Shown here piece by piece: positions 50,955 to 62,535 of a stretch of 64,000 bases of DNA. The DNA is from Tetrahymena elliotti 4EA (taxonomy: Eukaryota > Ciliophora > Oligohymenophorea > Hymenostomatida > Tetrahymenidae). Within the stretch, counting starts at the first letter, position 1. Every line of letters starts with the position of its first letter. The position numbers and the translations under genes are program-made. The DNA is taken from the NCBI GenBank assembly GCA_000231825.2, contig JH720304.1, positions 658,724 through 722,723 of the forward strand. The letters run 5' to 3'. The notes beneath the pieces are model-generated. The model saw only the letters and a program-made list of their open reading frames with translations, had not been told where the DNA came from and did not search any database.

Positions 50955-51719
50955 ATGAAGATAGATTAAAATCTAGTAGTTTTCATCACAGGTGCTTCAA
51001 GTGGTTTTGGGCTTTAAGTAGCTGAAGATTTATTAAAATAGAATGTTAAATGTTATTTGACTGATAAAGATGATATCAACTATTAGTTAATAAGTTAATA
51101 TCCTAAAGATTAAGTTGTTTTTAGAAATTTAGATGTTACTGATGAAGTTGGAATCAAGAATGCTATTGATGATTGTGTATAAAAATTTGGACATTTAGAT
51201 ACTGTCCTAAATAGTGCAGGTATAGCTCCTTTAGAGTCAGTATTAGGTAACAATTTTACTAATAAAATGATCAAATTATGCCTAGATATAAATGTTATTG
51301 GTACATTCAATGTTAGTAAGTATGCCGCCCTATAAATGGTTAAGCAATAAAAATAAAATAAAGAAAGTAAAGATTATGCTATAGTGAATGTTGGAAGTAT
51401 TGCTTCTTATAATGCTTTAGATAAGGGTAGTATTTATGGGGCTTCAAAAGGAGCTGTTCTTTCTATGACTCTCCCTATGGCAAGAGATTTAGGAAAATTT
51501 GGGATAAGAGTAATCTGCATGTGCCCTGGATTCTTTCATACCAAAATGGTTTAATAACTTCCAGAATAGGGCCTCAAATAATTAGCTAAATAAACTTGTT
51601 TAGGGAGACATGGAGACCCCTCTGAATTTAGTAGTGCATTTTAAGGTATTATTTAAAATACTTTCATAAATGGCAGTCATTTTTATTTAGATAGCTAAAT
51701 GGCTACACCTCTTTTTTGA
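50955..51719 (+). CDS. Short-chain dehydrogenase, HSD17B10-like (SDR 4)
   Basis: A single exon of 254 aa. Motifs: T-G-A-S-S-G-F-G, N-S-A-G, V-G-S-I-A, Y-G-A-S-K, M-T-L-P-M-A-R-D-L-G-K, L-G-R-H-G-D-P-S-E-F. More diverged than the others in the substrate-loop region (F-H-T-K-M-V-Q-Q-L-P) and near residues 88-105 (A-P-L-E-S-V-L-G), which suggests a different substrate pocket. Open throughout in the ciliate code, no intron. Likely functional. Confidence 0.88.
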
Positions 51720-52774
51720 AGTTTATTTTAATATTAAAAACTTTAGTTATAAAAATTAAGATATCTAATCATACTTATAGTAAAAAAAATCTTATTTAAA
51801 TTTATTTTTTGGATTCTATAAATATTTTCTAATAAAAATTTATTTAGATTACTTTCTTTTTGAATATTCTCATAGCTTTGATTTTCCTAATTTACAATCA
51901 CTGTTAATTAATACATAAACATTTTATAATAAAAATAACTCTCTTCTCCAATCAATAATGAATAGAATAAATCTGCCTCATATTTTCTCAAAATTTAGTA
52001 GAAGTGTAAATGAAAATATAACCTAAATTTTCAGTTTACTGAGTATAAATAATTTAATTTTAACAAAAACATTAATCTATGTTTCTTTTTCCTGAAAATA
52101 AATAAAATCTAGGTGTGGTGTTAATGCAACGTTTTCACATAAAATTTTTTGAAAGGCAAGTAAGACCTATTTAAATTTAAAATTTGAAAGAGAAATTGTT
52201 TAAAAATAAATTAAGATTATCATTAAAATTAAATTCTATTTTAAAATATAAAATGAGCTATTTCTATTATTATTAATAGATTAAATCAACAGATTTTTTC
52301 ATGATTTTTGCTTTATTTAAATAGAAATTTATTTAAAATAAAAAAATAACAAAATAAATTTTAATTATTTTTCTTCAAAATTTTTTTAAACAATAACAAA
52401 AATAGATTTATTTTCAGTCTTTAATATAAGCTAAGTTTTTGATGAAGAGTTGTATTAAATGCATAACCTTAAAAAAAAAAAATCTTAAAAAGCAAATAAA
52501 TTTTTTGAAATATTATTATCAGTATTAAAATGTTTTCATTCTCAAATAAATTGAAGAGGAATGCCTTTAATTTTTGCTTTAATAGTTTATTATTTTCTGA
52601 TAGAAAACTTACAAAAGTAATAAAATAGTAATTGATTTGAAAATTTTTTATGAAAGTTTTAAATCTAACATCAAAAATATATTTAGAGTTGATATTACTA
52701 TTAATTCATAATTGTATCTTTAGAAATATAAAAAAGTTTAATTAAATATACTCACAAAAAAAAGCAAAAATAAA
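51720..52774. other. Spacer between SDR 4 and SDR 5
   Basis: AT-rich. It should contain the SDR 4 3' UTR and the SDR 5 promoter. No reading frame or repeat of note. Confidence 0.4.
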
Positions 52775-53545
52775 ATGAAAATTGATACAAATTTAGTAGC
52801 ATTTATTACAGGTGCTTCTAGTGGATTTGGTTTAGAAGTAGGAAAAGATCTTTTAGTGAAAGGGTGCAAATGCTATTTAACAGATAGAGATAATATTGAT
52901 CCTTCATTTCTTGCAAATTACCCAAAAGATAGAGTTATATTTAGAAATTTAGATGTTACTGATGAAGAAGGTATAAAAAATGCAATTTAAGACTGTGTGT
53001 AATAGTTTGGACATCTAGATGTTGTTCTAAATAGTGCTGGTGTTAATGTTCCTGATTATTTACCAATAACTGATTAAAAATTTAGTCCTAAGTTAGTTAC
53101 TTAATGCTTTAATATAAATGTTGTTGGTACTTTTAATGTGAGTAAATATGCAGCACTCTAAATGGTGAGATAGTAAAATCAAGCTCAAGATAAAAAAGAT
53201 TATGTCATAGTTAATGTTGGTAGTGTAGCTTCTTTTAATTCAAATAATGGTATGAGCATTTATGGAGCATCTAAGGGAGCAGTAGCTGCTATGACTCTTC
53301 CCATGTCTAGAGACTTAGGAAAATATGGTATAAGAGTTGTTTGCATGTGTCCTGGTGTTTTTGACACACCTATGGGTTTAAAAGCTCCTGAAAGACTTTA
53401 CAAAGCAACAGCTAAAGGAACATGTCTAGGAAGACATGGTCATCCATCTGAATTTAGCAACGCTTTTCAAGGAATATTGGAATCTACATTTATGAATGGA
53501 AACCACTTTTTCTTAGATAGTTCCTTTGCCACTCCCTTACTATGA
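52775..53545 (+). CDS. Short-chain dehydrogenase, HSD17B10-like (SDR 5)
   Basis: A single exon of 256 aa. Glycine motif 12-19, N86-S-A-G89, catalytic Ser150, Tyr163 and Lys167 with the standard 12-residue Ser-Tyr spacing; C-terminal L-G-R-H-G-H-P-S-E-F and G-N-H-F-F-L-D-S as in the HSD17B10 group. It uses fewer TAA/TAG Gln codons than the others. The last and most clearly delimited member of the dehydrogenase array. Inferred NAD(H)-dependent oxidation of hydroxyacyl-CoA or a related alcohol; cellular location not evident. Confidence 0.9.
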
Positions 53546-54420
53546 AATATATTAAAAAACTGCAATTTTTTTTCACCACTTTATATAAATAAACTAACCA
53601 AAATTTTATGTTCTTTCTTTATAGCAAACAATTAAATTTAATCAATCAATCAAACTTCGATTCAATTTATGATGTCAGATATTTTTGATTTTAAAACCAA
53701 TTCTAGCATCTTGCATTTCTTAATTTTTATTTATCCAAATAAGTAATCAATAAATTAAAATAATAATCAAATACTTTTTAATATTAATTTTGATAATAAA
53801 TTAAAAAAAATAATAGATTTTAAATAGTAAAATTCAAAATAAATCCTATTTCAAAATAAATTCTTTTAATTTTATAATTTAATCAAAAATTTACTTTAAA
53901 TAATATTACTTTTTGCAAATCCTTAAAATCCAACATTTCATAAAAAAATACAATTTATTTTGAAAGTAGGTTGAAATATGAAATATAATAAAGGAAATTA
54001 AATGACCAAGAAGGAATACTTCAAACTTTTATTGTAAATTTAGATAAATACTTTAAGGAAATAAATAAAGAAAGAAAATTGATATTTTTGTAAAAAAATA
54101 GAAACTTTAAAAAATTATAACAAAATAAATATTTTTGAAAATGAATTAAAATTAAATCTTTTCATAAATTAGCAAAAGTATTATTTCATATGCAGCTATT
54201 ATTATTTATTTACAAAAGAATTTTTAATTTAATCAATGATTATTCCTTTATTGATAATATTTAATTTAGAAATTAAAAAAGATAAATAATCTTGTAATCT
54301 AGTTGGTTATTTGGATAGTTTTAGAATGTTTTCAACAGAGTCAATTAGAAAATTGGAAGTGATTTTTTTTATTTTAGAAAAGTTCTTTTGATTTTATTAG
54401 TATTTAGAAGGTTAAGGAAT
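53546..54420. other. Spacer, nothing recognised
   Basis: AT-rich. End of the dehydrogenase array; presumably the SDR 5 terminator region and the promoter of the next gene. Confidence 0.4.
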
Positions 54421-54705
54421 ATGAAAGAAGTAATAGAAGTAATACCAAATTAAATACTTTTGAGTTAGATTTCACCAAAATTTTCAATTATAAAAAAGAA
54501 AAATATTAAATTATCATTAATTGCACCTTTAGAATCATCATCTTCTACAAAAAAGTTTATAATCGTAGGAATTATTTTTTTATCAGTACTGATAAGCTTT
54601 TTTTATTTTCTTAAAAAATTTATTAAAAACAAATATTAAAGAATCCTCATAAAACAAGCATTTTTTAAATTAGAAAGTTTAAAACCTACTTATAATTCTC
54701 ATTGA
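54421..54705 (+). CDS. Small single-helix membrane protein, or 5' part of the kinase gene
   Basis: 94 codons from ATG to TGA. After a polar head with a Ser-rich stretch (L-E-S-S-S-S), one strong hydrophobic helix (about residues 49-66, K-F-I-I-V-G-I-I-F-L-S-V-L) is followed by a basic tail. It lies in the same frame as the kinase downstream; only TGA and one ATT codon separate its end from the kinase ATG at 54709. Options: an independent small protein, an upstream frame of the kinase mRNA, or the true N-terminus of a membrane-anchored kinase if an intron or recoding removes the TGA. I recognise no family. Confidence 0.4.
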
Positions 54706-54708
54706 ATT

Positions 54709-57700
54709 ATGAAAAAAGCTACTGATTAGGGCTTTTTGGATAGCTTTAAGCAAAACTCTAAGCCTAAATTTGCAACAAAAAAATAAAGAGTATAAGAATA
54801 GGAGTTTAAACAGCACAAAAATATTGTTGATAATATAGAAAGATTTAAATGGCAAGGATAGGCTAAATAAAATTATGATATTTAGTACAATGAAAACTTA
54901 CCTATGCATGATAGCCTCGATGATTTTGACAAAGGTTATATACAGAATAATTTTGAAAATACTTTAAATATTCAAGATACTTTGAATGCAAATATTTAAA
55001 AATTGAAAAAATCTTAAGACGCCATTGATGAAAAATAGAATCTTAGAAAATCAGAAAAGCGATCAGTTGTTGCTAGAATATCTGTCTAGGAGTAGCAAAA
55101 GATATTAGAGTAAAAAATAAAACAATAGCAAGAATAATAGTAATAACCATTAAACTAGCAAACATAAACAATAGGATCAATTACTTCATCATAGTTATAA
55201 GCATAAAAAGACAAATTAAAAACACCTATAACTTCTCCATCCAGCAATGTAATAGGTCAAAAAACAAAAAGCAGTTTATCAATAGCTAGTGGGACAAAAG
55301 ATTATAGCTCTATATCAAATTCTTAAGTTTAAAAAAGTGTGCCTCAAAAAACTAAATAATAATTAAATCTACTTTAAAAGCATTTATCAAAGAATTTACC
55401 AAAACTTGAATAAAAAACTAAGATAATTAACTAGTAGCAGTCATATTTTTCTGTTTCTAGAAATAAAGAGTTAGAAAAAAATGAAGTACTTGAAGTTAAT
55501 AATCAAACAAATTAAAAAAAATAATTAGCCAAAAAAATCTAATTTGAAGAGAAACCTGAGTATTTAAGCTTTAATTCTAATGATAGAAGAAATTATATTT
55601 ATTCAGGTGACAATAAAAATAAGGAAATTAAATCTCCAAAAGCAGATTCTTCCAAATTAGGCTTAAATGAGAAAAAATCTCTTGATTAACCAGAAATTTA
55701 GAGATCAGACCCCCAAACATTTTAATCCTTTAGTCGAGAACTTGGAGATAGTGAAGAAGAATGTGAAGATAATTTTTAAAGTCGTTCAAGAGGAATAAAA
55801 GAAGATGATGATGAAGATTTTCAAGTTCCTAATTAATATTTTGGAGGTGTTTCGAAAAACAATATAAACTTTTAATCTATAACCCTTGATTATTTAGGAT
55901 TAGAGAGAGGTGAGAATTAAAATATTAGTAATTAGATGGACTAAGATGAAGAATATAGGGAATATTTGGACAATAAGAAAAGTAAATCTGAAGAAATAAC
56001 GAATGAGAGAAGTAGGAAAAGAACAGAAAAGTAAAAGAAAAAAAAATCTAAAAATGAAAAAAATGATGAATAATAATCAAGAAAGCTCTTAGATTCTAAT
56101 AAATTTCCTGAAAAGCAATTTATTAGATCTATGAAAGATATTTAGACAGACTCTTAAAGAACTTCATATGCCCTTACAAAAAGGTCATTTAAGTGGAGTA
56201 AAAGTGTGTTTTCTAATGGTAAAAATTTATTTTTTAAATAAATTATCTTAATTTAATTCTGATTTTTATATTTAGGCTAAACGAGCTTAAAGAACGGTTT
56301 AGTCTCTAAGGAATAAATAGAACACGTTTCTAGATTAGCTAAGTAAATGGTAGTAACAGATTCTTCTGATGATGGCTTTGAAGTTGAAGAGTTTGTAAAT
56401 GAATTAGAAGTTAATGCTAAAAGAGATGTTGGAAAACATTATGCTCTATTTAGTGAAAAAATCACAGAGCAAAAAGGTTAAAAATATAAATTAAAAATGC
56501 AGTAAAAGTAATAAGAAGAAAAGAATAAATAAATGTTGATGTCTTAAAGTGAATAGATTGAAGGATAGAAAGCTTTATAAAGTTTTTATAAACTTCTTTA
56601 AGCAAATAATCATGCTGATATTGTTTCTTCAGTTGAAGTATTTGGAGAGGCTATGACTTTGTTTATTGAAAATTAGAAATATTTTTCTCACATAATAACC
56701 CTAGATTCATTTGTTTACTTCAATAGTATAGGAGAAGGAAGCTTTGGAACTGTTGATCTTTACTTTTTCAAATAAAATAAATTACAAGATAACATTACAA
56801 GTGATTAAAATAATTTAAAATAAACATGGGATACTTCAAATACCTCTGTTAAAAATAGTTTTCCTACTAATTAATTAATTTTTTCCAATTAACCACCAAA
56901 TCTTTTATAATTTAGTAATGGGTCTTTCTAATAAGATTAAAATAATATGGTTTTTAGTAGTGAAATATATCAATAAAATAGAGATTAATAGGATGTAATA
57001 AATAGTTAATAACACCCTTACTAAATTCTAAAAGAGTAATCTATTTATATGCATAAAATAGATGTAGAATAAGAAGAATCCAAAGACAAAAAGAATTAAA
57101 TTACAGTTTAAAATTTTCTAGATATGCAATATCTCCCAGTTGCTTGTAAAAAAATAGAAAACTTAGAAGAATATTAACGTGAGCTTTTCATTATGCAAAC
57201 AGTTAAATGTGAATATATGCCTAAGCTTTTTTACTAAGATTTGGATAAATAACTCTTGTTTATGGAGCTTGGTTTATGTAGCTTAGAAGATTTGAAAAAT
57301 GATAGTGAAGAAAATGGATATACATTTAGCGATGAATTTACTTACTAAATACTAGTTAATCTGATCAAAGCAGTTGAATCTCTTTTATCCAATTATAGTG
57401 AAGAAATTCAACAAAAGTAGCCTCTTTTTCATAGTGATATTAAACCTTCAAATGTTATGCTTACAGTTAAGAAATATAAAAATCAACCTAATTGCTCTAT
57501 AAAATTACTTTTAATAGACTATGGAGGTGCTTCTTTCTCATTAGAAGATTACTGGGCATTTTATACACCTGCTTTTGTTTCTGAAAGTGTGTGGAAAAAG
57601 TTGATAGATAGAACATCATTTAAATAGTACCTCAATTGGGAAGAAATCAGATATGCAGAAGTATATGCAGCTTGCAGGTCAGTTCAGTTTTTGATTGTAC

Positions 57701-58074
57701 CTGAATCAGAAAAATAACTATTTAATAAATAAAACTATAATGAATTTTTAAATCAATATTCCTATCTCTATCCTAAAACATGTGCTATTTTGAGAAGAGT
57801 ATACTTTTAAGAAAATATTGGATCTATTGCCAATATTTATCAAAATATTCTATTTGAGTCTGAAAAAACCATTTACACTGGTCTTAACCCTCAAAACATT
57901 CCTTTTGAATCTCATAAAATATTTGAACTTTCTAAATTTTATAATTGCATTGATATTCAATAAAATTAACAACCAGATAATAATGATAATAATATGGAAG
58001 AAGAACAAATATAGCAAAATCAAAACCAAAACCTTTTCTTGGCAAACAATCAAATGACTTCTCCTGTTTTCTGA
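54709..58074 (+). CDS. Divergent protein kinase, large insert after glycine loop
   Basis: Two exons, 54709-56218 and 56276-58074 (intron 57 nt, GTAAAA...TTTAG), 3309 nt and 1102 aa, phases consistent. Residues 1 to about 630 are low-complexity: Gln runs, Ser/Lys-rich tracts and acidic clusters, partly coiled-coil-like. The kinase domain begins at about 655 with I-G-E-G-S-F-G. The V-A-C-K-K lysine comes only at about 795, so about 130 residues are inserted where most kinases have under 20. Then F-M-E-L-G-L-C-S-L-E-D-L (hinge), H-S-D-I-K-P-S-N-V-M-L (catalytic loop, about 889; Arg of H-R-D is Ser) and I-D-Y-G-G (about 917; D-Y-G for D-F-G). Asp, Lys and Asn are kept, so catalysis is plausible. 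It resembles the many ciliate-specific Ser/Thr kinases; substrate unknown. Confidence 0.85.
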
Positions 58075-59260
58075 TTTTTTAATCAATAAAAAATTGTGAT
58101 TTTTCAAATGAATCAAGAGATTATTCTTTAATTATTAGTTAATTTCACTAAACAAAAGTAATAATTAAAATCAATAAACCATCTACAGAAAATAATTTAC
58201 ATTTCTTTATTTATAATAATTACTTTCAAATACATATTTTTATTTATCTAATTTAAAATTTAGTTTTCTGTGTTAAATTAATATTTTAAGATTTACTTCA
58301 AATTTCATAAATCTAATCTTTCTTAAACCCCTCTATTTTTTTTTGAAATGTATTCATTAAAAAACTTTAAAGATTTTTATCAAATAATACAGTTAGTAAG
58401 AACCCAAAAAAAGTATTCCAAGTTTAAAAAACTGTAAAATAAAAGATTTCAAAAATTAATTAACATTCCTTTTTTTACATATGAATGAATATTTAATTTT
58501 GAGATAAATAAATTTAATCCTCTTTAATCTATCATATTTAATTTTTAATTAACTTTATAGATTTTATTAAATATTTTCAAATTTCCTTATATTCATTAAT
58601 TATTTTTTTTTGAAAGGAAAAATATTTAACTTTGTGCTAGAGAAAATTTTTGTTTAATTATTTTTTAAAAATTTAATTACTTAATGGAATAAACTATTTT
58701 ATATTTGAAACTTTAAAATTAAATGAGGTCGAAAATTTAATTTTTTGATTTAGAATTAACATTTATTAAATAGTTAAAAATTAGTACCTTACTTATTAAT
58801 ATTTAATAATATTATTAATTTGTATTAGATCATAAAGTACTAAAAAATTTAATTTCAAATGCTCATTTCAAAATAAATATTCCTTTAATATACAATAATC
58901 GCTATTAGTTTAAATAGATTATTTGTAAATTTCATTTAATTTTAAAAGCTATAAAAACGATGACATAAATTTAATATCTTTTATTTTCTTTATGATTAAT
59001 TCAATTTGTTTCTTATTATCTTATTTTTAATATCAAATAGATAATTTTTGTCTAATATTTTAAGTTTTGTAATTAAAAATGTGAAGACCTAAAATTCAAT
59101 TGAACTACAAACTTAATAAATTAAAGAGATTTGCTAAAAAAGAAATAAATATTTATCAAAAATTTTGAAAGCCAACAAGAATTTAAGTTAAATGTCATGA
59201 TTTTTGTTGTGATATATAAAAAAAAAGGATAAATAATTTAGTTTTAAAAATAGAATTAAA
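58075..59260. other. Spacer, nothing recognised
   Basis: 1.2 kb AT-rich spacer between convergently spaced same-strand genes. No repeat shared with the arrays. Confidence 0.4.
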
Positions 59261-61711
59261 ATGGATATAAAAAACTACAAATATAAATATTTAATGTCAG
59301 AAAGCAAAGAGTAAGCATTTTACCTAATTAAGTAAAAATGGAAAATAAAATTTATTAAATTAAATGGATAAGGATTATAAATAAATAATTAAGATTGTTT
59401 GATAATAATTATTGGTCGTAATTAGCTTTTAATTAGTTAATAGTAAATTAATAATAATATATGTAAAATCTTTTCAATTATAAAAACAGTGTTAAGTTAT
59501 GTAGAAATATTAAAACAATAACTCAAATATCACATTAGAAATTAATATCACAATTGGAAATGATTTTAAAAAAACTCTTACTTACATATAGGGATAAGAT
59601 CCTGTTTTAGCAGCAAGTTTGTTTTGTGAGTAGAATCATTTGAAGCCATCTGCTGTTTATTATATTTAGTAAGCAATAGAATAAGTTATTTAGAATGTTG
59701 ATCAATATGAAAATGAAAATGAGTAAACTTCACAAATCATTGAAGGAGATTCAAATGATGAATATGATCCAAGATCTTCAGACGAATCAGAATATTAATA
59801 AGATAGAAGCATGAAAAAATCTAATACCTATAATAAGTAATACTCAAAAAGCCCGATTCGCTAAAAAACAAAAACATAATTAATGCATTTTGGGAGTGAT
59901 AACAAAGTAATTAAACACATTAAGTAAAAATATCTATAAAAAGATTTCTATTAATAGAATTAAAATGCATGGGATTCTGAAAACAATCATAGAATATATT
60001 AGAATAATAGTGCAAGTAAAATACCAAATCCTGGGATAAATCTTTATCAAAAAGGTGTAGCTCATCAAATAGTGAAAGAGTAATTCATCATTTAAGAATG
60101 AAATTATTAAAGTAAAATTTTGGAATTAAAAGTAAAAGAATGAAGTAGATGCAGATGTTATAAGAAAAGGAAGATCTCAAAGAAGCTACATTCTAGCCTC
60201 AAATAAACTATAATTCTATTTTATTATCTGTAAAAATTATAAATGAAAATCTATTTACTTAACTTAATAAATATTATTTGATAATATATGTATGATTAAA
60301 AGGGAAAACATGATTAACAATAAAGGTATGACAAAATTAAGAAAAAAATGGAAGATAAAATGAATTAAATTAGATTAAATGCATAAATTTAAGAGTAATA
60401 AAAATGTACCTTCTAGCCTTAAATTGGAGTTGTGTAAACCATTTATTTATATAGAAAACTTTACATTCTAAAGAAATCTTATTGAAATAGGAGCTCAAGG
60501 ATAGGGTAGTTTGCTAAAGAACACAGAGAGGTTAAGGAGGTTTTCTAGCATCTTTATTTAGATTCTTACAGGAGAATTTCAGATAAAGATAAGAAATAAC
60601 AAGAAATATTAGAATAGTAAATAATAAGCTTACTTATTGTTGTTTATCATATTGATCATATTTATAATTAGATAAGAACAAAAAGATAGATTAGAGTGCA
60701 CATTCACACCTGAAATAAGTCCACATAAATTATAAAGTTAAAATAAGCTTTCTTCTGACAGAAGATTGTTACAAAATTACTAGGAATAAGATTAAGATTT
60801 TAGCCCACATCAATAATATTCAGAAAATTATGATTTGAAAAACTAAGAAAATAATGAAAGTTTTGATTTTTCTAAATATTCTGATTCTATTTCTTAGATA
60901 AGCTTGTTGACTGAGAGAGAAGGCTTGCTAGCTCTTCGCCCTAAAGTTTAAACTCCTATGTGCAACTATCCAATACAAGTTAGCATTTATTAAATAATTT
61001 GATTAATATTAATTTATTTTTTTTACATTAGGAGCCTTTAATAGATATTGTTTAACCATAAACATAATAAATTTAATCATAAATATAAGAAGAACAACCA
61101 TAAGAATAATAAGTTTAAACATAAAAAACTTAACCTAAAGTTTAATTTTAAAAAAGTTTTTTCAATTTAGAAAATAAATTCTACCATATGAGAAATAGTA
61201 AAGAATAATTAAGTAGCCCTGTTAAAAATTTTTCAAAACCTCAATAAAAGTAAAAAGAAAGTTAAAAAAAGATGAAAAGATCAAACTCTTTAAATGTTTG
61301 GGATGATTTATACAAAAAAGCTTTATAATAAAAAGAAAATTAGAAATAAATGGAATTTAAAATAAAATAATAAATTTAAAAGGAAATCAACAAATAAAAA
61401 CTATCTATGAAAAGTAAAGAAATAATAAATTAATAAAGAGATTAAATTATTGAATGCATATTCTAAGTTTTAGATGGAAAAGATAAAGGATATATCAGTC
61501 CTGATAATTTATGTAGTTAATTCTTATCTAATAATTTAAACAAAATACTTAATCCTTTATATGAAGCTATACGTTTAAACAATACTATGTTAGACTATGC
61601 TCAATTCAATAAAGCTGTTAAATCTTTATATAACTCTATTGATTTTAATGATAAATTAGTTATTTCAAGAATTCTCTAAAAAAGATCTTCAAGTCTTCCC
61701 AACTCAAAATA
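59261..61711 (+). CDS. Multi-exon protein with C-T-F-x-P motifs and EF-hand-like loop
   Basis: Seven exons fit in phase: 59261-59500, 59592-60079, 60133-60229, 60303-60433, 60491-60616, 60672-60978 and 61032 to about 61711. All introns are GT-AG, 53-91 nt; the first (donor GTAGAA) is the least certain. The hallmark is a repeated A/C-T-F-x-P-x-I motif: A-T-F-Q-P-Q-I-N, C-T-F-Q-P-Q-I, C-T-F-T-P-E-I, each after a charged helical stretch, with V-F-Q-H-L-Y-L-D between. This pattern is frequent in ciliate and flagellate proteins of unknown role. Near 61470 D-G-K-D-K-G-Y-I-S-P-D-N-L is EF-hand-like, lacking some ligand residues. A Q-rich linker fills 61040-61130. The 3' end is uncertain: the frame stays open without TGA far beyond 61711, where GTAAGT suggests another donor. 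About 690 residues are visible. Function unknown. Confidence 0.65.
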
Positions 61712-62535
61712 GTAAGTAATGCAATATTTCCATACAATTATTCAATCAAGAAATAATTTTTATTTTCTCTTCAATCATTTTCAATACAAAAAAAACTTAC
61801 GATTTCTTCTTATTTTTCATAAAATATCTCGTTTTAACTAAATGAACATTGATAATTATTTTTCAAGAAATCATTTATCGATTACTCTACTCAAATTTGT
61901 TTAGGTTGATAGAATTAAAAAAATTAGTTTTTATCATTCTAAAAAAATTTTCTTTTATATAAATAGATTCCTAAAATTAATCATAATAAATAAGGGGATT
62001 ATATATGTAAAAGATGTAAAACATGTTAAGACACTATAAACATAATTGGTTAGCTAGAATCAATTAAATAATAATATCAGACTGATCACTTTTGTGATCA
62101 TCATTCTAATTAATATTAATGATTTAATGAATTTAATTGTAAAATTATAATAAAATAATTATATAAATAAAATTATAAATAAAAATGAAAATGGATCAAA
62201 AGATTTCTTAATTCAATTATTTCTTTTATTTGTTAAAATGTAAATTTATTTTATTAAAAATGTCTTAGTGCATATATGTATTCAATTATTTCTTTTAAAG
62301 TTAAAGATAAAAAAAGTAGTTAAGAATTTCTAGTAGAGATTGGTTTTTATTATTTTTTGTATTGAAACATAATTAGCAATTTGTTAATATAAAATTATAC
62401 TAAATTAAGATATAATATTTTTGATTTGTTAATTGGTTCATTCGTTACAAAGATATATTTCTCAATCAATCAATCTCTTTTTATTAATATTACCGATCAA
62501 TAATTAAAAACAATTAATTTTTCTAATTTTTAGAT
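61712..62535. other. 3' end of previous gene and spacer
   Basis: It contains the unresolved last intron/exon or the 3' UTR of the preceding gene, and the promoter of the next. The frame of the last exon has no TGA through this region, but its composition looks non-coding. A short hairpin lies at 62083-62100. Confidence 0.4.
62083..62100. other. Perfect short hairpin
   Basis: TGATCAC, loop TTTT, GTGATCA: a 7-bp perfect stem. It lies in the spacer 436 bases before the next ATG. It could be a mRNA 3'-end structure or a binding-site dyad; no known signal matches. Confidence 0.4.

Noticed and set aside
57818..58116. Short frames on both strands at the end of the kinase gene
   Set aside because: They overlap the kinase C-terminus in other frames.
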